The notes beneath the pieces were generated by a model. The model was not told the origin of the DNA, did not search any database, and saw only the letters and a list, made by a program, of their open reading frames with translations. A program made the translations under genes and the position numbers. From Vicinamibacterales bacterium (GTDB lineage Bacteria > Acidobacteriota > Vicinamibacteria > Vicinamibacterales > Fen-181), in contig DASXVO010000046.1 in the NCBI GenBank assembly GCA_036504215.1, forward strand, positions 1 through 64,000: 64,000 bases of DNA. Direction: 5' to 3'. This document shows positions 1 through 8,601 of this stretch, piece after piece (the first letter of the stretch is position 1; each line of letters opens with the position of its first letter).

Positions 1-1
1 C

Positions 2-178
2 GTGGACGGCCACGACCCGATCGCCGCGATCTTGCAGTTCGCGCGCCTTCACGGCATCACGCAACTCTTCATCGGCCACAGCCTGCGTGAGCGCTGGCGC
101 GACCGCGTGTTCGGCGGTCCCATCGACCGGCTGATCGCGCAGGCCGAGGCCATCGACGTTCGCGTCTTTCCACATTGA
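2..178 (+). CDS. KdpD/USP-family protein, 3' end only
   Basis: This is the last 58 codons of a gene that begins before the window. The readable residues contain GITQLFIGHSLRERW and end DVRVFPH. In KdpD proteins this pattern closes the universal-stress (USP) domain that follows the N-terminal sensor domain. The stop is separated by one base from the start of the next gene, which is of the same family, so the two are probably one transcription unit. Whether this copy also lacks the histidine kinase half cannot be seen directly, but the protein ends at the USP domain, as the next one does. A plain UspA protein is the alternative. Confidence 0.6.
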   Translation: MDGHDPIAAILQFARLHGITQLFIGHSLRERWRDRVFGGPIDRLIAQAEAIDVRVFPH

Positions 179-179
179 G

Positions 180-1295
180 ATGAGCGAGACTGCCGTCACT
201 CCCCGTGGTCGCCTGAAGCTCTACCTCGGTTACGCGGCCGGGGTCGGGAAGACGTACCGCATGCTCGAGGACGCGCACCGGGTCCTCGCAAGCGGGGTGG
301 ACCTCGTCATCGGCTACATCGAGCCCCATGGGCGTCCCGACACGACCGCGCGAGCGAAGGGGCTGCCCGACGTCCCGTGCCGCCGCGTGGCCTATCGGGG
401 CATCACGCTCACGGAGATGGATATCGAACGGGTCCTGGCGCGTGCGCCGGCGGTCTGCCTGGTGGACGAACTCCCTCACACCAATACACCCGATGCCCGA
501 CATGGGAAGAGGTGGGAGGAAGTCCTCGAATTGCTGGATGCCGGAATCTCCGTGTGGACGACGATGAACATCCAGCACCTCGAGAGCCTGAACGATCAGG
601 TGGCGGCCATCACCGGCGTCCGAGTCCGCGAAACCGTCCCGGATTGGCTCGTTGCGCAGGCGGACGATGTCGTGATGGTCGATCTGACACCGCACTCCCT
701 GTTGAACCGATTACGGCGGGGCGTCATCTACCCACCAGATGGAGTCGGCCGCGCACTCGACCACTTCTTCAAGGAGTCGACGCTCGTGGCGCTGCGCGAG
801 CTGGCGCTTCGCCAGACGGCGCATGAGGTCGAAACGCACCACGCGGGTCCTGACACACAACTGCCGGACGGCCCGCAGCGCCTGCTCCTGCACCTGACGG
901 CCGATCCGGCCACGGCCCTGGTGATCCGCCGCGGTCGACGGTTGGCGGATTTCCTGCACGCCGACAGTTTCGCGGTCTACGTGCACCCGGGGGCCGCGCT
1001 CTCGGAACTCCCCGATATCCGGCGGGCGGCGGTCGAGCGCCACCTCGAGTTCGCGCGGCGTCTGCACATCGAAACGCGCGTCCTCTATGGTCCCGATCCT
1101 GCTGCCGTGCTCGTGGAGTTTGCCCGCGTGCACCAGGTGACGCAGATTCTCCTGCTGAGGCCCAGGCCATCGCGGTGGCGGCGTCTTGCCGGACACGGAC
1201 TCGCCGCGCGCGTCATCCGCCGCGCTCGAGATCTCCAGGTCATCGTCGTCGCTTCCCGCCTCGTCGAGGACCGGGGTCGGGACCAATTGCCGTAA
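180..1295 (+). CDS. KdpD N-terminal sensor domain plus USP domain protein, no kinase
   Basis: 371 residues. Residues 10-215 match the KdpD sensor domain (PF02702), with the P-loop GYAAGVGKT at 17-25 and the acidic strand AVCLVDELPHTNTPD. Residues about 230-360 form a USP-like domain ending VIVVASR. Full KdpD is near 900 residues and continues into four membrane helices, a GAF domain and a histidine kinase; none of these is present. The protein should be cytosolic and bind ATP or a cyclic dinucleotide. A role in K+ or stress sensing is inference from the family. It follows a like gene after one base, which suggests paired or heteromeric action. No kdpABC genes are visible. Confidence 0.8.
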   Translation: MSETAVTPRGRLKLYLGYAAGVGKTYRMLEDAHRVLASGVDLVIGYIEPHGRPDTTARAKGLPDVPCRRVAYRGITLTEMDIERVLARAPAVCLVDELPHTNTPDARHGKRWEEVLELLDAGISVWTTMNIQHLESLNDQVAAITGVRVRETVPDWLVAQADDVVMVDLTPHSLLNRLRRGVIYPPDGVGRALDHFFKESTLVALRELALRQTAHEVETHHAGPDTQLPDGPQRLLLHLTADPATALVIRRGRRLADFLHADSFAVYVHPGAALSELPDIRRAAVERHLEFARRLHIETRVLYGPDPAAVLVEFARVHQVTQILLLRPRPSRWRRLAGHGLAARVIRRARDLQVIVVASRLVEDRGRDQLP

Positions 1296-1375
1296 CCAGT
1301 CTCGATGCGTCATTCGACCCGCGGCTACCGGCTGGCCGCTCGCCGCAGGGCGCAAGCCGGACTGCCGCATCGAGC

Positions 1376-3802
1376 TCAGTCCCGCCCCCTCCGTCTCTTG
1401 CGCCACCGGCGGTAGAAGACCACGACGACCGCGAGGAGCGTGATGGGCCAGTTGACGATCGCGAGGATGCCGACGGCGTTCGTCAGCGCGCGGCTGGCGA
1501 GCAGCGATGACGCGAGCGGAGAGAACGGATTGTCGTCGACCAGATAGGTCCAGGTGGCGGTCGAGTCACCGAGTCCCGCGCGCGACAGATCGATCTCCCC
1601 GTCCACCACCGCGAGACGCGAGAAGCGATCGACGATGTCCCCGTCCACCCTCGTCATCATCTCGTCGAACGCCTTGATGATCTGCCGCTGGAACTCGGTG
1701 AGCGGGTCGATGCCGCCGTAGCGTTGGAGATGGATGCCCTCGCGGATGTCCTCGATCAGGGCCAGGTGGTCGGCCCAGGCCACGTCGAAGGCATGCACGG
1801 CGATGCGCTGCTCCGCGCGGACGACCGCCTCCTCGCCGGCCTTCGCGGCCAGGTCCTCGAAATGCTCCGGCAACTCCTCCCGACACACGCCAGGCTCTGC
1901 CTGCCCGAGCAGGTACGCCTGGCGCCGCTCGTCGATCATCCGGCGCTGCTGCTCGACCATCGCCGAGTAGCGCCACAGCGTCTTCCTGATCCCGAAGTTC
2001 TGGCCCTCGATGATCCGCTGGGCGCGTGCGATCTCGAGCGTCACGATCGGGTCGTCGACCGGCGCTTCCTGCACCGCGGGCCGGTGGGCCTTGGGAATCT
2101 GGTTCATCACGCCGTAGCGCCGGATGAGATCGTCCTCGAGACTGATGAAGAACCGTGACGTCCCCGGGTCGCCCTGTCTCCCGGCGCGTCCTCTCAACTG
2201 GTCGTCCACGCGGCGGCTCTCGTGACGATTGGTGCCGATGACGTAGAGGCCGCCAAGCGACAGGACCTGCTCGCGCGCGCCGGCGTCACCCGCGCCGAGC
2301 ACGATGTCCGTGCCGCGGCCGGCCATGTTGGTCGAGATCGTCACCGCGCCCGGTGCGGCCGCACGCCCCACGATGGCCGCTTCGCGCGCGTCGTGGCGCG
2401 CATTCAGCACCTGACAGCTGACGCCGTGCGTACCAAGCTCGGCCGCCAGCGCCTCCGATTCGCCCACGCTTGCCGTTCCGACGAGGACTGGCCGGCCGGC
2501 TTCGTGCGTCCTCACGATCTCCTCGACCAGGCCGCGCCTCTTTGCCGTCCGGTGCGTGAACACCACATCGTCCTCGTCGTCGCGGACGCACGCGCGGTGT
2601 GGCAGAAAGACGGCGGTCCTCAGGCCGAAGAACTCGTGCAGCTCCTCTGCGGCCGGCACCGCTGTCGCGGTCATCCCCGCGATCCTCGGATAGAGCCCGA
2701 CGAAGTGCTGAACGGGAATCGAACCGAGGATTCGTCCCTCCGGTCGCACGGGGACGCCTTCCTTCGCTTCGACTGCCGCCTGGATCCCGTGCGGCCAGCG
2801 CCGGTTGTCCGCCACCCGGCCGGTGAACTCATCCACCAGCTCCACCCGGCCGTCCCGGATGATGTAGTCGCGGTCACGCGCCAGCAGTGCCTGCGCGTGA
2901 AGCGCGACGTGCAGCGCGCTCAGCGTGAGGTGGTGCTCTGATGCCGAGAGGACGATTCCGCCAAGCAGCGCTCCGGCGTGACGGAACCCGGCCTCGGTCA
3001 GCACGACCGCCCGCTCGTACTCATCCGCGGTGTAGTCCTCTTCCCGCCGCAGTTGGCGCACAACCGCCGCGAGCGTGGAGTGCTCGACTCCCAGACTCGG
3101 AGCGGTGCCGGCAATCACCAGCGGGACGCGGGCCTCGTCGATCAGGATGAAATCGGCTTCATCCACGATGACGAAGTGAAATGGGCGCTGGACGAGCCCT
3201 GCTGGATCCGTAGCGGTGTGGTCGCGAAGAAAGTCGAAGCCGGCCTCCTTCGCGGTGACGTAGGTGACGTCCGCCGCGTACGCGTCGCGTCTGGCTCCCG
3301 TCGACAAGTGCTGGCTCACGAACGCCGGCTCGAGACCGAAGCACCGAAACACCGCGCCCATCCACCCGGCATCGCGTTCGGCGAGGTAGTCGTTCGCGGT
3401 GAAGACGTGGACGCCACGACCCGTCAGTGCGTTGAGGATGGCCGGCATGACGGCGACGAGCGTCTTGCCCTCGCCCGTCGCCAACTGGGCGAGCCGCTGG
3501 CGGTGGAGGGCCACGGCAGCCGCCACCTGGACGTCGAACGGCCGCAACCCCAGCAGTCGTGCGGAAGCTTCCCGTGCCACCGCGAAGACCTCGGGCAACA
3601 GATCGTCGAGATCGGCGCCTGCCCGGGCGGCGTTCCGCGCCCGTCGTGCACGTTCTCCGAGGGCCGCATCCGTCAGGCCGCGGACGTCAACGGCCTCGAC
3701 CGCACGGACGACGGCGGCATATGGTCGGAGGTCGTATTCGATCGGAATTCCCGCGAGCCGCAGGTAGAGGCGGTGGAGCGGGCCGGAATCGGTCGATTGC
3801 AC
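1376..3802 (-). CDS. SecA-family preprotein translocase ATPase with C-terminal membrane segment
   Basis: 808 residues with a GTG start preceded by AGAGG at a 6-base spacing. The DEAD motor is complete: Walker A ATGEGKT at 108-114, Walker B VDEAD at 213-217 followed by the SecA signature IDEARVPLVI, and the second-domain motif DDQLRGRAGRQGDPG. The helical wing and scaffold then follow. The protein lacks the zinc-binding, SecB-docking tail of housekeeping SecA. It instead ends with about 23 hydrophobic residues (about 775-797) and the basic tail RRWRKRRRGRD, predicted to be a membrane anchor. It is shorter than typical SecA (850-950). It is most likely an accessory SecA for a subset of exported proteins. 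No SecY2 or accessory Sec gene lies nearby. It is divergent from the M23 peptidase gene. Confidence 0.85.
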   Translation of the reverse strand: MQSTDSGPLHRLYLRLAGIPIEYDLRPYAAVVRAVEAVDVRGLTDAALGERARRARNAARAGADLDDLLPEVFAVAREASARLLGLRPFDVQVAAAVALHRQRLAQLATGEGKTLVAVMPAILNALTGRGVHVFTANDYLAERDAGWMGAVFRCFGLEPAFVSQHLSTGARRDAYAADVTYVTAKEAGFDFLRDHTATDPAGLVQRPFHFVIVDEADFILIDEARVPLVIAGTAPSLGVEHSTLAAVVRQLRREEDYTADEYERAVVLTEAGFRHAGALLGGIVLSASEHHLTLSALHVALHAQALLARDRDYIIRDGRVELVDEFTGRVADNRRWPHGIQAAVEAKEGVPVRPEGRILGSIPVQHFVGLYPRIAGMTATAVPAAEELHEFFGLRTAVFLPHRACVRDDEDDVVFTHRTAKRRGLVEEIVRTHEAGRPVLVGTASVGESEALAAELGTHGVSCQVLNARHDAREAAIVGRAAAPGAVTISTNMAGRGTDIVLGAGDAGAREQVLSLGGLYVIGTNRHESRRVDDQLRGRAGRQGDPGTSRFFISLEDDLIRRYGVMNQIPKAHRPAVQEAPVDDPIVTLEIARAQRIIEGQNFGIRKTLWRYSAMVEQQRRMIDERRQAYLLGQAEPGVCREELPEHFEDLAAKAGEEAVVRAEQRIAVHAFDVAWADHLALIEDIREGIHLQRYGGIDPLTEFQRQIIKAFDEMMTRVDGDIVDRFSRLAVVDGEIDLSRAGLGDSTATWTYLVDDNPFSPLASSLLASRALTNAVGILAIVNWPITLLAVVVVFYRRWRKRRRGRD

Positions 3803-3876
3803 GTTTGTCCTCTGGCTGCTCCAGAGCCACCCGCTCTGCTGGATCGCCGAGCGCGCTGCTCGTCGCCATTGTACGA

Positions 3877-3896
3877 AATTGGCGTCGGGGCCAATT
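3877..3896. promoter_or_regulatory. Inverted repeat between divergent genes
   Basis: AATTGGC, six bases, then GCCAATT: a perfect 7-bp inverted repeat in the 163-bp gap between the divergent SecA-like and M23 peptidase genes. It could be an operator serving either gene. No regulator for it is visible nearby. Confidence 0.35.
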
Positions 3897-3965
3897 ACTG
3901 AAAGCGCCGCACAGAATCATGATTAGTCCCGACCCCGATTTCCCCGGGGACGGTATCATGGAGAC

Positions 3966-5351
3966 ATGCGAATCCTGTTGGGAGTGCTGCTCGTTCTCGC
4001 GCTCGCGGCGGCCGCGGTCTTTGTCGTGGCTGGCCGGGGGGATGCGCCGACAATCATCTTCCTTCAGCCTGCCAAGGCGATAGGCGTCGACTCGAATCTC
4101 GACGTCACCGTTGAAACGCCGAAAGGCAAATTCTCGCGTATCGACATCCTGCTCGAACAGGGCGGGAAGTCGACACCACTCTTCTCCCTGACCTCGGCGG
4201 CCGCGGCGAGCGTGAAGCAGGAGTCGCCCGATCGCATCCGTATCACCAGGCCGATTGGCAAGCGCGCGCTTCCCGACCTCCAGGCGGGCCCGGCGCGCGT
4301 CGTGGTGACGGCCGCGCGGACGACACTCTTCGGATATCGGACGAAGGAGGCCTCCGCCAGCAAGGACTTCCAGGCGAGGTTCAATCCACCGCGCATCGCC
4401 GTTGTTTCGACCCACCACTACGTCAATCTCGGCGGATCGGAGATGGTGGTCTACAGCGTGACACCGCCGGACGTCGAGTCTGGCGTGCAGGTCGGCGACG
4501 CCATCTACCCGGGTTTCCCCGCCTCCGGGGCCGGAGTCGCCGGAGCCAATCCGGATCTCAAGGTCGCGTTCTTCGCACTGCTCTACGACCAGGACCTCGG
4601 GACGCCGATCCGCCTCTTCGCGAGGGACGAGGCGGGCAACCAGGCGCACGCGCAGTTCGACTACAAGGTGTTCCCGAAGCCGTTCCTGAAGAGCCGCATC
4701 GAGCTCACCGACGGTTTCCTCCAGCGCGTCGTTCCCGAGATCCTCGAGCATTCCCCCGAGCTGAAGATCGCCGTGGCGCCCGGCGAGAGCTATCTTCCGG
4801 CGTTCCTGAAGGTCAACAACGACCTGCGGCGGATCGACGCCGAGAAGATCGCGGCGATGGCGAAAGAGTCGGCGCCGCGGACGCTGTGGCAGGGGTCGTT
4901 CCGGCCGCTCGGCAACGCGCAGATCGAATCGAAGTTCGCCGACCACCGCACCTATTTCTACCAGGGCAAGGAAGTCGATCAGCAGGTGCACCTGGGCTTC
5001 GACCTCGCGGTCACGGTCAACATCCCGGTCCTCGCGGGCAACGACGGCAAGGTCGTGTTCGCGGATTACCTCGGCATCTACGGCAACTGCGTCGTAGTCG
5101 ACCACGGGATGGGCGTGCAGTCGCTGTACGGTCATCTCTCGTCGATCGAAGTGAAGGCTGGGGACACGGTGAAGAAGGACCAGCGGATTGCGCGGAGCGG
5201 CATGACGGGCCTGGCCGGGGGCGACCACCTGCACTTCTCGATTCAGCTGCAGGGACGGCCGGTCAACCCCGTGGAGTGGTGGGATCGGCACTGGATCGAG
5301 GATCGCGTGACGCGGAAGCTGCGCGAGGCGTCGTCGGGCACAGCGAAGTAA
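3966..5351 (+). CDS. M23-family (LytM-type) peptidase, membrane anchored
   Basis: 461 residues. Residues 3-22 are a single hydrophobic N-terminal segment, so the rest should be periplasmic. A long middle region (about 40-330) of beta-rich sequence has no family I recognise. The C-terminal peptidase has the zinc ligands His342 and Asp346 in HLGFD and the HLH motif at 421-423 in DHLHFS, so it should be an active endopeptidase rather than a LytM-like activator. The expected substrate is peptidoglycan cross-bridges or stems, by family knowledge. GGAGAC lies just before the ATG. It is divergent from the SecA-like gene and followed 74 bp later by ctaB. Confidence 0.85.
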   Translation: MRILLGVLLVLALAAAAVFVVAGRGDAPTIIFLQPAKAIGVDSNLDVTVETPKGKFSRIDILLEQGGKSTPLFSLTSAAAASVKQESPDRIRITRPIGKRALPDLQAGPARVVVTAARTTLFGYRTKEASASKDFQARFNPPRIAVVSTHHYVNLGGSEMVVYSVTPPDVESGVQVGDAIYPGFPASGAGVAGANPDLKVAFFALLYDQDLGTPIRLFARDEAGNQAHAQFDYKVFPKPFLKSRIELTDGFLQRVVPEILEHSPELKIAVAPGESYLPAFLKVNNDLRRIDAEKIAAMAKESAPRTLWQGSFRPLGNAQIESKFADHRTYFYQGKEVDQQVHLGFDLAVTVNIPVLAGNDGKVVFADYLGIYGNCVVVDHGMGVQSLYGHLSSIEVKAGDTVKKDQRIARSGMTGLAGGDHLHFSIQLQGRPVNPVEWWDRHWIEDRVTRKLREASSGTAK

Positions 5352-5425
5352 CCCGCGCGAATTGCCTGCCCTTCGTGGGTGTGGTAGGTTCGAGACGATC
5401 TCGGGCGATCGAGAGGCACCCCTGC

Positions 5426-6346
5426 ATGAACGATCCGGCGTCGCCGTCTGTCCGACCGCGCGCGATTGCGCTGTCGCTGCCCGTTCCACGCGTGTCGAGC
5501 CGGGCGTCGGACTTTCTGGCCCTGACGAAGCCTCGCCTCAACTTCCTGGTTGTCGCCACCACGCTGTCGGGCTACTACCTGGCCGCTGACCAGTTCAGTC
5601 CGGTCCTGCTCCTGCATACCGTCGTCGGCACCGCGCTCGTGGCCGGCGGCGCGGCGGCCTTCAACGAGATCTTCGAACGCGACACCGACGGCCTGATGCG
5701 GCGGACACGGAACCGCCCGCTGCCGGGCGGCCGCATGCGGGTGTCCACCGCCGCGTGGTTCGCGGTGGCGATTTCCGCGATCGGCCTCGTTCAACTGGTG
5801 CTCGGCGCGAACCTGCTCGCCGCGGGAATCGCGGCGGTGACGCTGATCTCCTATACGCTCGTCTACACGCCGCTCAAGGGCCGCACGTCGCTGGCCACGC
5901 TGGTCGGCGGCATTCCGGGCGGCCTGCCGCCGATGATTGGCTGGGCGGCGGCCCGCGGCAGCCTGTCGGTCGACGCGTGGGTGCTGTTCGCGATCGTGTT
6001 CTTCTGGCAGATGCCGCATTTCCTGGCCATCGCCTGGCTGTGCCGCGAGGATTACGCGCGCGCCGGTCTGCCGATGCTGCCCGTCGTCGAACCGGACGGT
6101 CGCAGTACCGGGCTGCAGGCAGTTCTGTACGCCGCCGTTCTCGTGCCGGTGAGCCTGATGCCCACGCTCACGGGCCTGACCGGCCGCGTCTATTTCGTGG
6201 TGGCCGCCATCCTCGGGCTCGGCTTCCTCGCGCTCGCCGTGCAGTTCGCGGGACGCCGCACCAACGAGGGGGCGCGTCGCCTGTTCCTCGGCTCCATCTC
6301 CTACCTGCCGCTGCTGTGGGCACTGATGCTGGGGAATCACTTGTGA
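5426..6346 (+). CDS. ctaB: Protoheme IX farnesyltransferase (haem O synthase)
   Basis: 306 residues, multi-pass membrane prenyltransferase of the UbiA superfamily. It adds a farnesyl group to haem B to give haem O for the terminal oxidase. The first Asp-rich motif is NEIFERDTDGLMRRTRNRP. The second conserved loop includes YTPLKGRTSL followed by GGIPGGLPPMIGW. The start is the ATG that opens MNDPASPSV, just ahead of the conserved FLALTKPRLNFL helix. The stop overlaps a GTG of the following ABC ATPase (GTGA), and a DUF420 protein closes the operon, which supports a role in cytochrome oxidase assembly. Confidence 0.93.
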   Translation: MNDPASPSVRPRAIALSLPVPRVSSRASDFLALTKPRLNFLVVATTLSGYYLAADQFSPVLLLHTVVGTALVAGGAAAFNEIFERDTDGLMRRTRNRPLPGGRMRVSTAAWFAVAISAIGLVQLVLGANLLAAGIAAVTLISYTLVYTPLKGRTSLATLVGGIPGGLPPMIGWAAARGSLSVDAWVLFAIVFFWQMPHFLAIAWLCREDYARAGLPMLPVVEPDGRSTGLQAVLYAAVLVPVSLMPTLTGLTGRVYFVVAAILGLGFLALAVQFAGRRTNEGARRLFLGSISYLPLLWALMLGNHL

Positions 6347-7353
6347 CGGCGGGCGACCGGCCGAGTGGCGCGCCAGAACGGGCGGGACGCCCGTCCCACT
6401 CCGTCGACGAAGCTGCCCGGCCGAGTGGCGCAGGCGTCTCGCCTGCGGTGGACATCTCCGCCGTGCGCCACCGTTACGAATCGCGCATGGCGCTCGATGG
6501 CGTGACCTTGCAGGTCGCGGCCGGCGAGATCTTCGGCCTCCTGGGCCCGAACGGCGGTGGCAAGTCCACGCTGTTCAAGATCGTCTCGACGCTGCTCGCT
6601 CCATCCGAAGGCTCCGTGCAGGTGTTTGGCGACGACGTTGTCCGCGACGCCGCGGCCGTCCGCCGACACCTGGGCGTGGTCTTTCAGAAGCCCGCTCTCG
6701 ACGGCCGGTTGACCGTCAGCGAGAATCTGCGCCACCAGGGGCACCTCTACGGTCTTCGTGGCGATCGGCTCGCCAGGCGGATCGCCGGCGTCCTCGCGCG
6801 AGTCGGGCTCTCCGACCGCGGCCGTGATCTCGTTGGCACACTGTCGGGTGGCCTGCAGCGGCGCGCCGAGGTGGCAAAAGCGCTCCTCCACGAGCCGCGA
6901 GCGCTCGTGCTCGACGAGCCGAGTACCGGCCTCGACCCGTCGGTCCGCCGTGACATCTGGGACGATCTCGAGCGCCTGCGCGATCAGGAAGGAACGACCG
7001 TGCTCCTGACCACGCATCTCATGGACGAGGCTGCTGGCTGCGACCGCGTTGGCATTCTGGACGAGGGACGCCTCGTGGCGCTTGGTACGCCAACCTCGCT
7101 GACCGACGCAATTGGAGGCGACGTCGTCCTCGTGACCGCCCGGAATGCCGCTGGCTTGGCGCCGCGGATCCGCGATCGATTCGGCGTCGGCGCCGATCTG
7201 GTTGGTGACAAGGTGCGGATCGAGCGGGACCGGGCGCATGCGTTCGTCACGGAGCTCGTGGAGAGTTTCCCGGGCGAGATCGACGCCATCAGCTTTGGCA
7301 GGCCGACGCTCGAAGACGTGTTCGTGCACTATACGGGCAAGCGGCTCGACTAG
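6343..7353 (+). CDS. ABC transporter ATP-binding protein (CcmA / drug-efflux type)
   Basis: 336 residues from the GTG that overlaps the ctaB stop. Walker A is GPNGGGKST, the signature is LSGGLQRR and Walker B is ALVLDEPSTGLDP, so it should be a working ATPase. The first 35 codons run through a low-complexity stretch made of dispersed hairpin repeats. The ABC domain proper begins at VDISAVRHRYESR, whose Val codon is a GTG at 6448. That GTG gives a 301-residue protein of normal family length and is a serious alternative start, although neither has a strong ribosome site. The next gene is its permease. The place in the ctaB-DUF420 operon suggests a role in oxidase biogenesis, which is inference. 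Confidence 0.85.
   Translation: MTAGDRPSGAPERAGRPSHSVDEAARPSGAGVSPAVDISAVRHRYESRMALDGVTLQVAAGEIFGLLGPNGGGKSTLFKIVSTLLAPSEGSVQVFGDDVVRDAAAVRRHLGVVFQKPALDGRLTVSENLRHQGHLYGLRGDRLARRIAGVLARVGLSDRGRDLVGTLSGGLQRRAEVAKALLHEPRALVLDEPSTGLDPSVRRDIWDDLERLRDQEGTTVLLTTHLMDEAAGCDRVGILDEGRLVALGTPTSLTDAIGGDVVLVTARNAAGLAPRIRDRFGVGADLVGDKVRIERDRAHAFVTELVESFPGEIDAISFGRPTLEDVFVHYTGKRLD
6361..6450. repeat. Two dispersed hairpin elements at the 5' end of the ABC ATPase gene
   Basis: Two copies of one repeat family lie here. The first runs from CCGAGTGGCGCG and contains the palindrome-like core at 6378-6394, which is exactly the reverse complement of the core ACGGGCGTCCCGCCCGT at 63913-63929. The second, GAGTGGCGCAGGCG followed by TCTCGCCTGCG, is a diverged copy in the other orientation. 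Both lie between the ctaB stop and the conserved ABC domain, and can be read through in frame. Confidence 0.7.
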
Positions 7354-7364
7354 CAGGTCGCTTC

Positions 7365-8150
7365 TTGTTTGCGCTGTTGGTTACCATGCTCCTCGCTTCC
7401 TATACGCTCTGGCTGCGTGAGGTCGTTCGCTTCTGCCGGCAACGCAGCCGTATTGTCGGCGCGCTCGGCTCGCCACTGGTGTTCTGGTTCCTGATTGGCT
7501 CCGGGCTGAACCGATCGTTCCAGGGCGGACCGGCGATGCCGCTACAGGGCGGATATCTCGAGTATTTCTATCCGGGCACGCTCGCGCTGATTCTGCTCTT
7601 CACGGCCATCTTCTCGACGATCTCCATCGTCGAGGACCGGCAGGAGGGATTCCTGCAGGGCGTGCTCGTCGCGCCGGTGCCGCGGACGGCCATCGTGCTG
7701 GGCAAGATTCTCGGCAGCACGACGCTGGCTCTCGGCCAGGGCGTGATCTTTCTCGCGCTTGCCCCGCTCGCACACGTCACGATTCACCTGGCGGATGTGC
7801 CGGCGCTCGTCGGCGTGATGTTCCTCGTGTCCTTCGGGCTGTCCGGTCTCGGATTCCTCGTCGCCTGGTGGCTCGACTCGACGCAGGGCTTTCACGCGAT
7901 CATGAACATCTTCCTGATCCCGCTTTGGATTCTATCTGGCGCGCTGTTCCCGGCGTCGGGTGCCGCCGCGTGGGTGCGCTGGCTGATGTTCGCGAACCCC
8001 CTGACATACGGAGTGTCGGCCCTGCGCCGGATGTTCTACGATCAGCCGCTCGGCGCGGAACCTTCGCTGGCCGTCTCGATGGGAGTGGTCACGCTGTTTG
8101 CGGTCGTAATGCTGGGCGCGGGCGGAGTGGCCGTTCGCAGACAGAAATAG
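7365..8150 (+). CDS. ABC-2 type transporter permease
   Basis: 261 residues with about six hydrophobic segments. The family pattern is visible: LREVVRF near the N-terminus, GYLEYFYPGTLAL, EDRQEGFLQGVLVAPVPR, and the late PLWILSGALFPASG and NPLTYGVSALR. It pairs with the ATPase 11 bases upstream. The start used is TTG, with AGGT seven bases before it. An ATG at 7386 (MLLASYTLWLREVV) is a plausible alternative that loses seven residues. The substrate is unknown. Confidence 0.88.
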   Translation: MFALLVTMLLASYTLWLREVVRFCRQRSRIVGALGSPLVFWFLIGSGLNRSFQGGPAMPLQGGYLEYFYPGTLALILLFTAIFSTISIVEDRQEGFLQGVLVAPVPRTAIVLGKILGSTTLALGQGVIFLALAPLAHVTIHLADVPALVGVMFLVSFGLSGLGFLVAWWLDSTQGFHAIMNIFLIPLWILSGALFPASGAAAWVRWLMFANPLTYGVSALRRMFYDQPLGAEPSLAVSMGVVTLFAVVMLGAGGVAVRRQK

Positions 8151-8187
8151 GGAAACGGGCTCGGGCTCATGTCGAGGAGATTGCGCG

Positions 8188-8601
8188 ATGCAGGTTTCCG
8201 ATCTGCCAACGCTGAATGCGACGCTGAACGGCCTCTCCGGCGTGCTGCTCGCGACCGGCTACGCGATGATCCGACGCCGTCGGATCTCGGTGCACCGCGC
8301 GTGCATGATCGCCGCCTTCCTCACGTCGATGCTGTTCCTGGCGTCCTACACGGCGTATCACGTGCAGGCAGGATCGCACCCATTTGCGGGAACGGGACCC
8401 GTCAGGATTGTCTACTTCGCGATTCTGATCTCACATGTCCTGCTTGCCGCCGCCGTGCTCCCGCTGGCGGTCGTGACGCTCGCCCGAGGCCTGGCGAGCC
8501 AGTTCGCGCGCCACGTCCGCATCGCGCGTTGGACGCTGCCAATCTGGCTCTACGTCAGCGTCACGGGCGTGGTGGTGTACCTGATGCTGTATCACCGATA
8601 A
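8188..8601 (+). CDS. DUF420 family membrane protein, cytochrome oxidase assembly
   Basis: 137 residues with four hydrophobic segments. The conserved histidines of the family are visible at HRACM, YTAYHVQ, ISHVLLA and HVRIARWTLP. DUF420/CtaM proteins sit with cytochrome oxidase assembly genes, and here the gene closes a ctaB-led operon. The last ten bases overlap the end of the convergent serine hydrolase-NamZ gene. No oxidase subunit genes are in the window. Confidence 0.82.
   Translation: MQVSDLPTLNATLNGLSGVLLATGYAMIRRRRISVHRACMIAAFLTSMLFLASYTAYHVQAGSHPFAGTGPVRIVYFAILISHVLLAAAVLPLAVVTLARGLASQFARHVRIARWTLPIWLYVSVTGVVVYLMLYHR

Noticed and set aside
8592-8601. Frameshift or assembly error at the overlap of the DUF420 and NamZ-fusion genes
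   Set aside because: Both proteins end at their normal C-termini; a 10-base convergent overlap needs no error.
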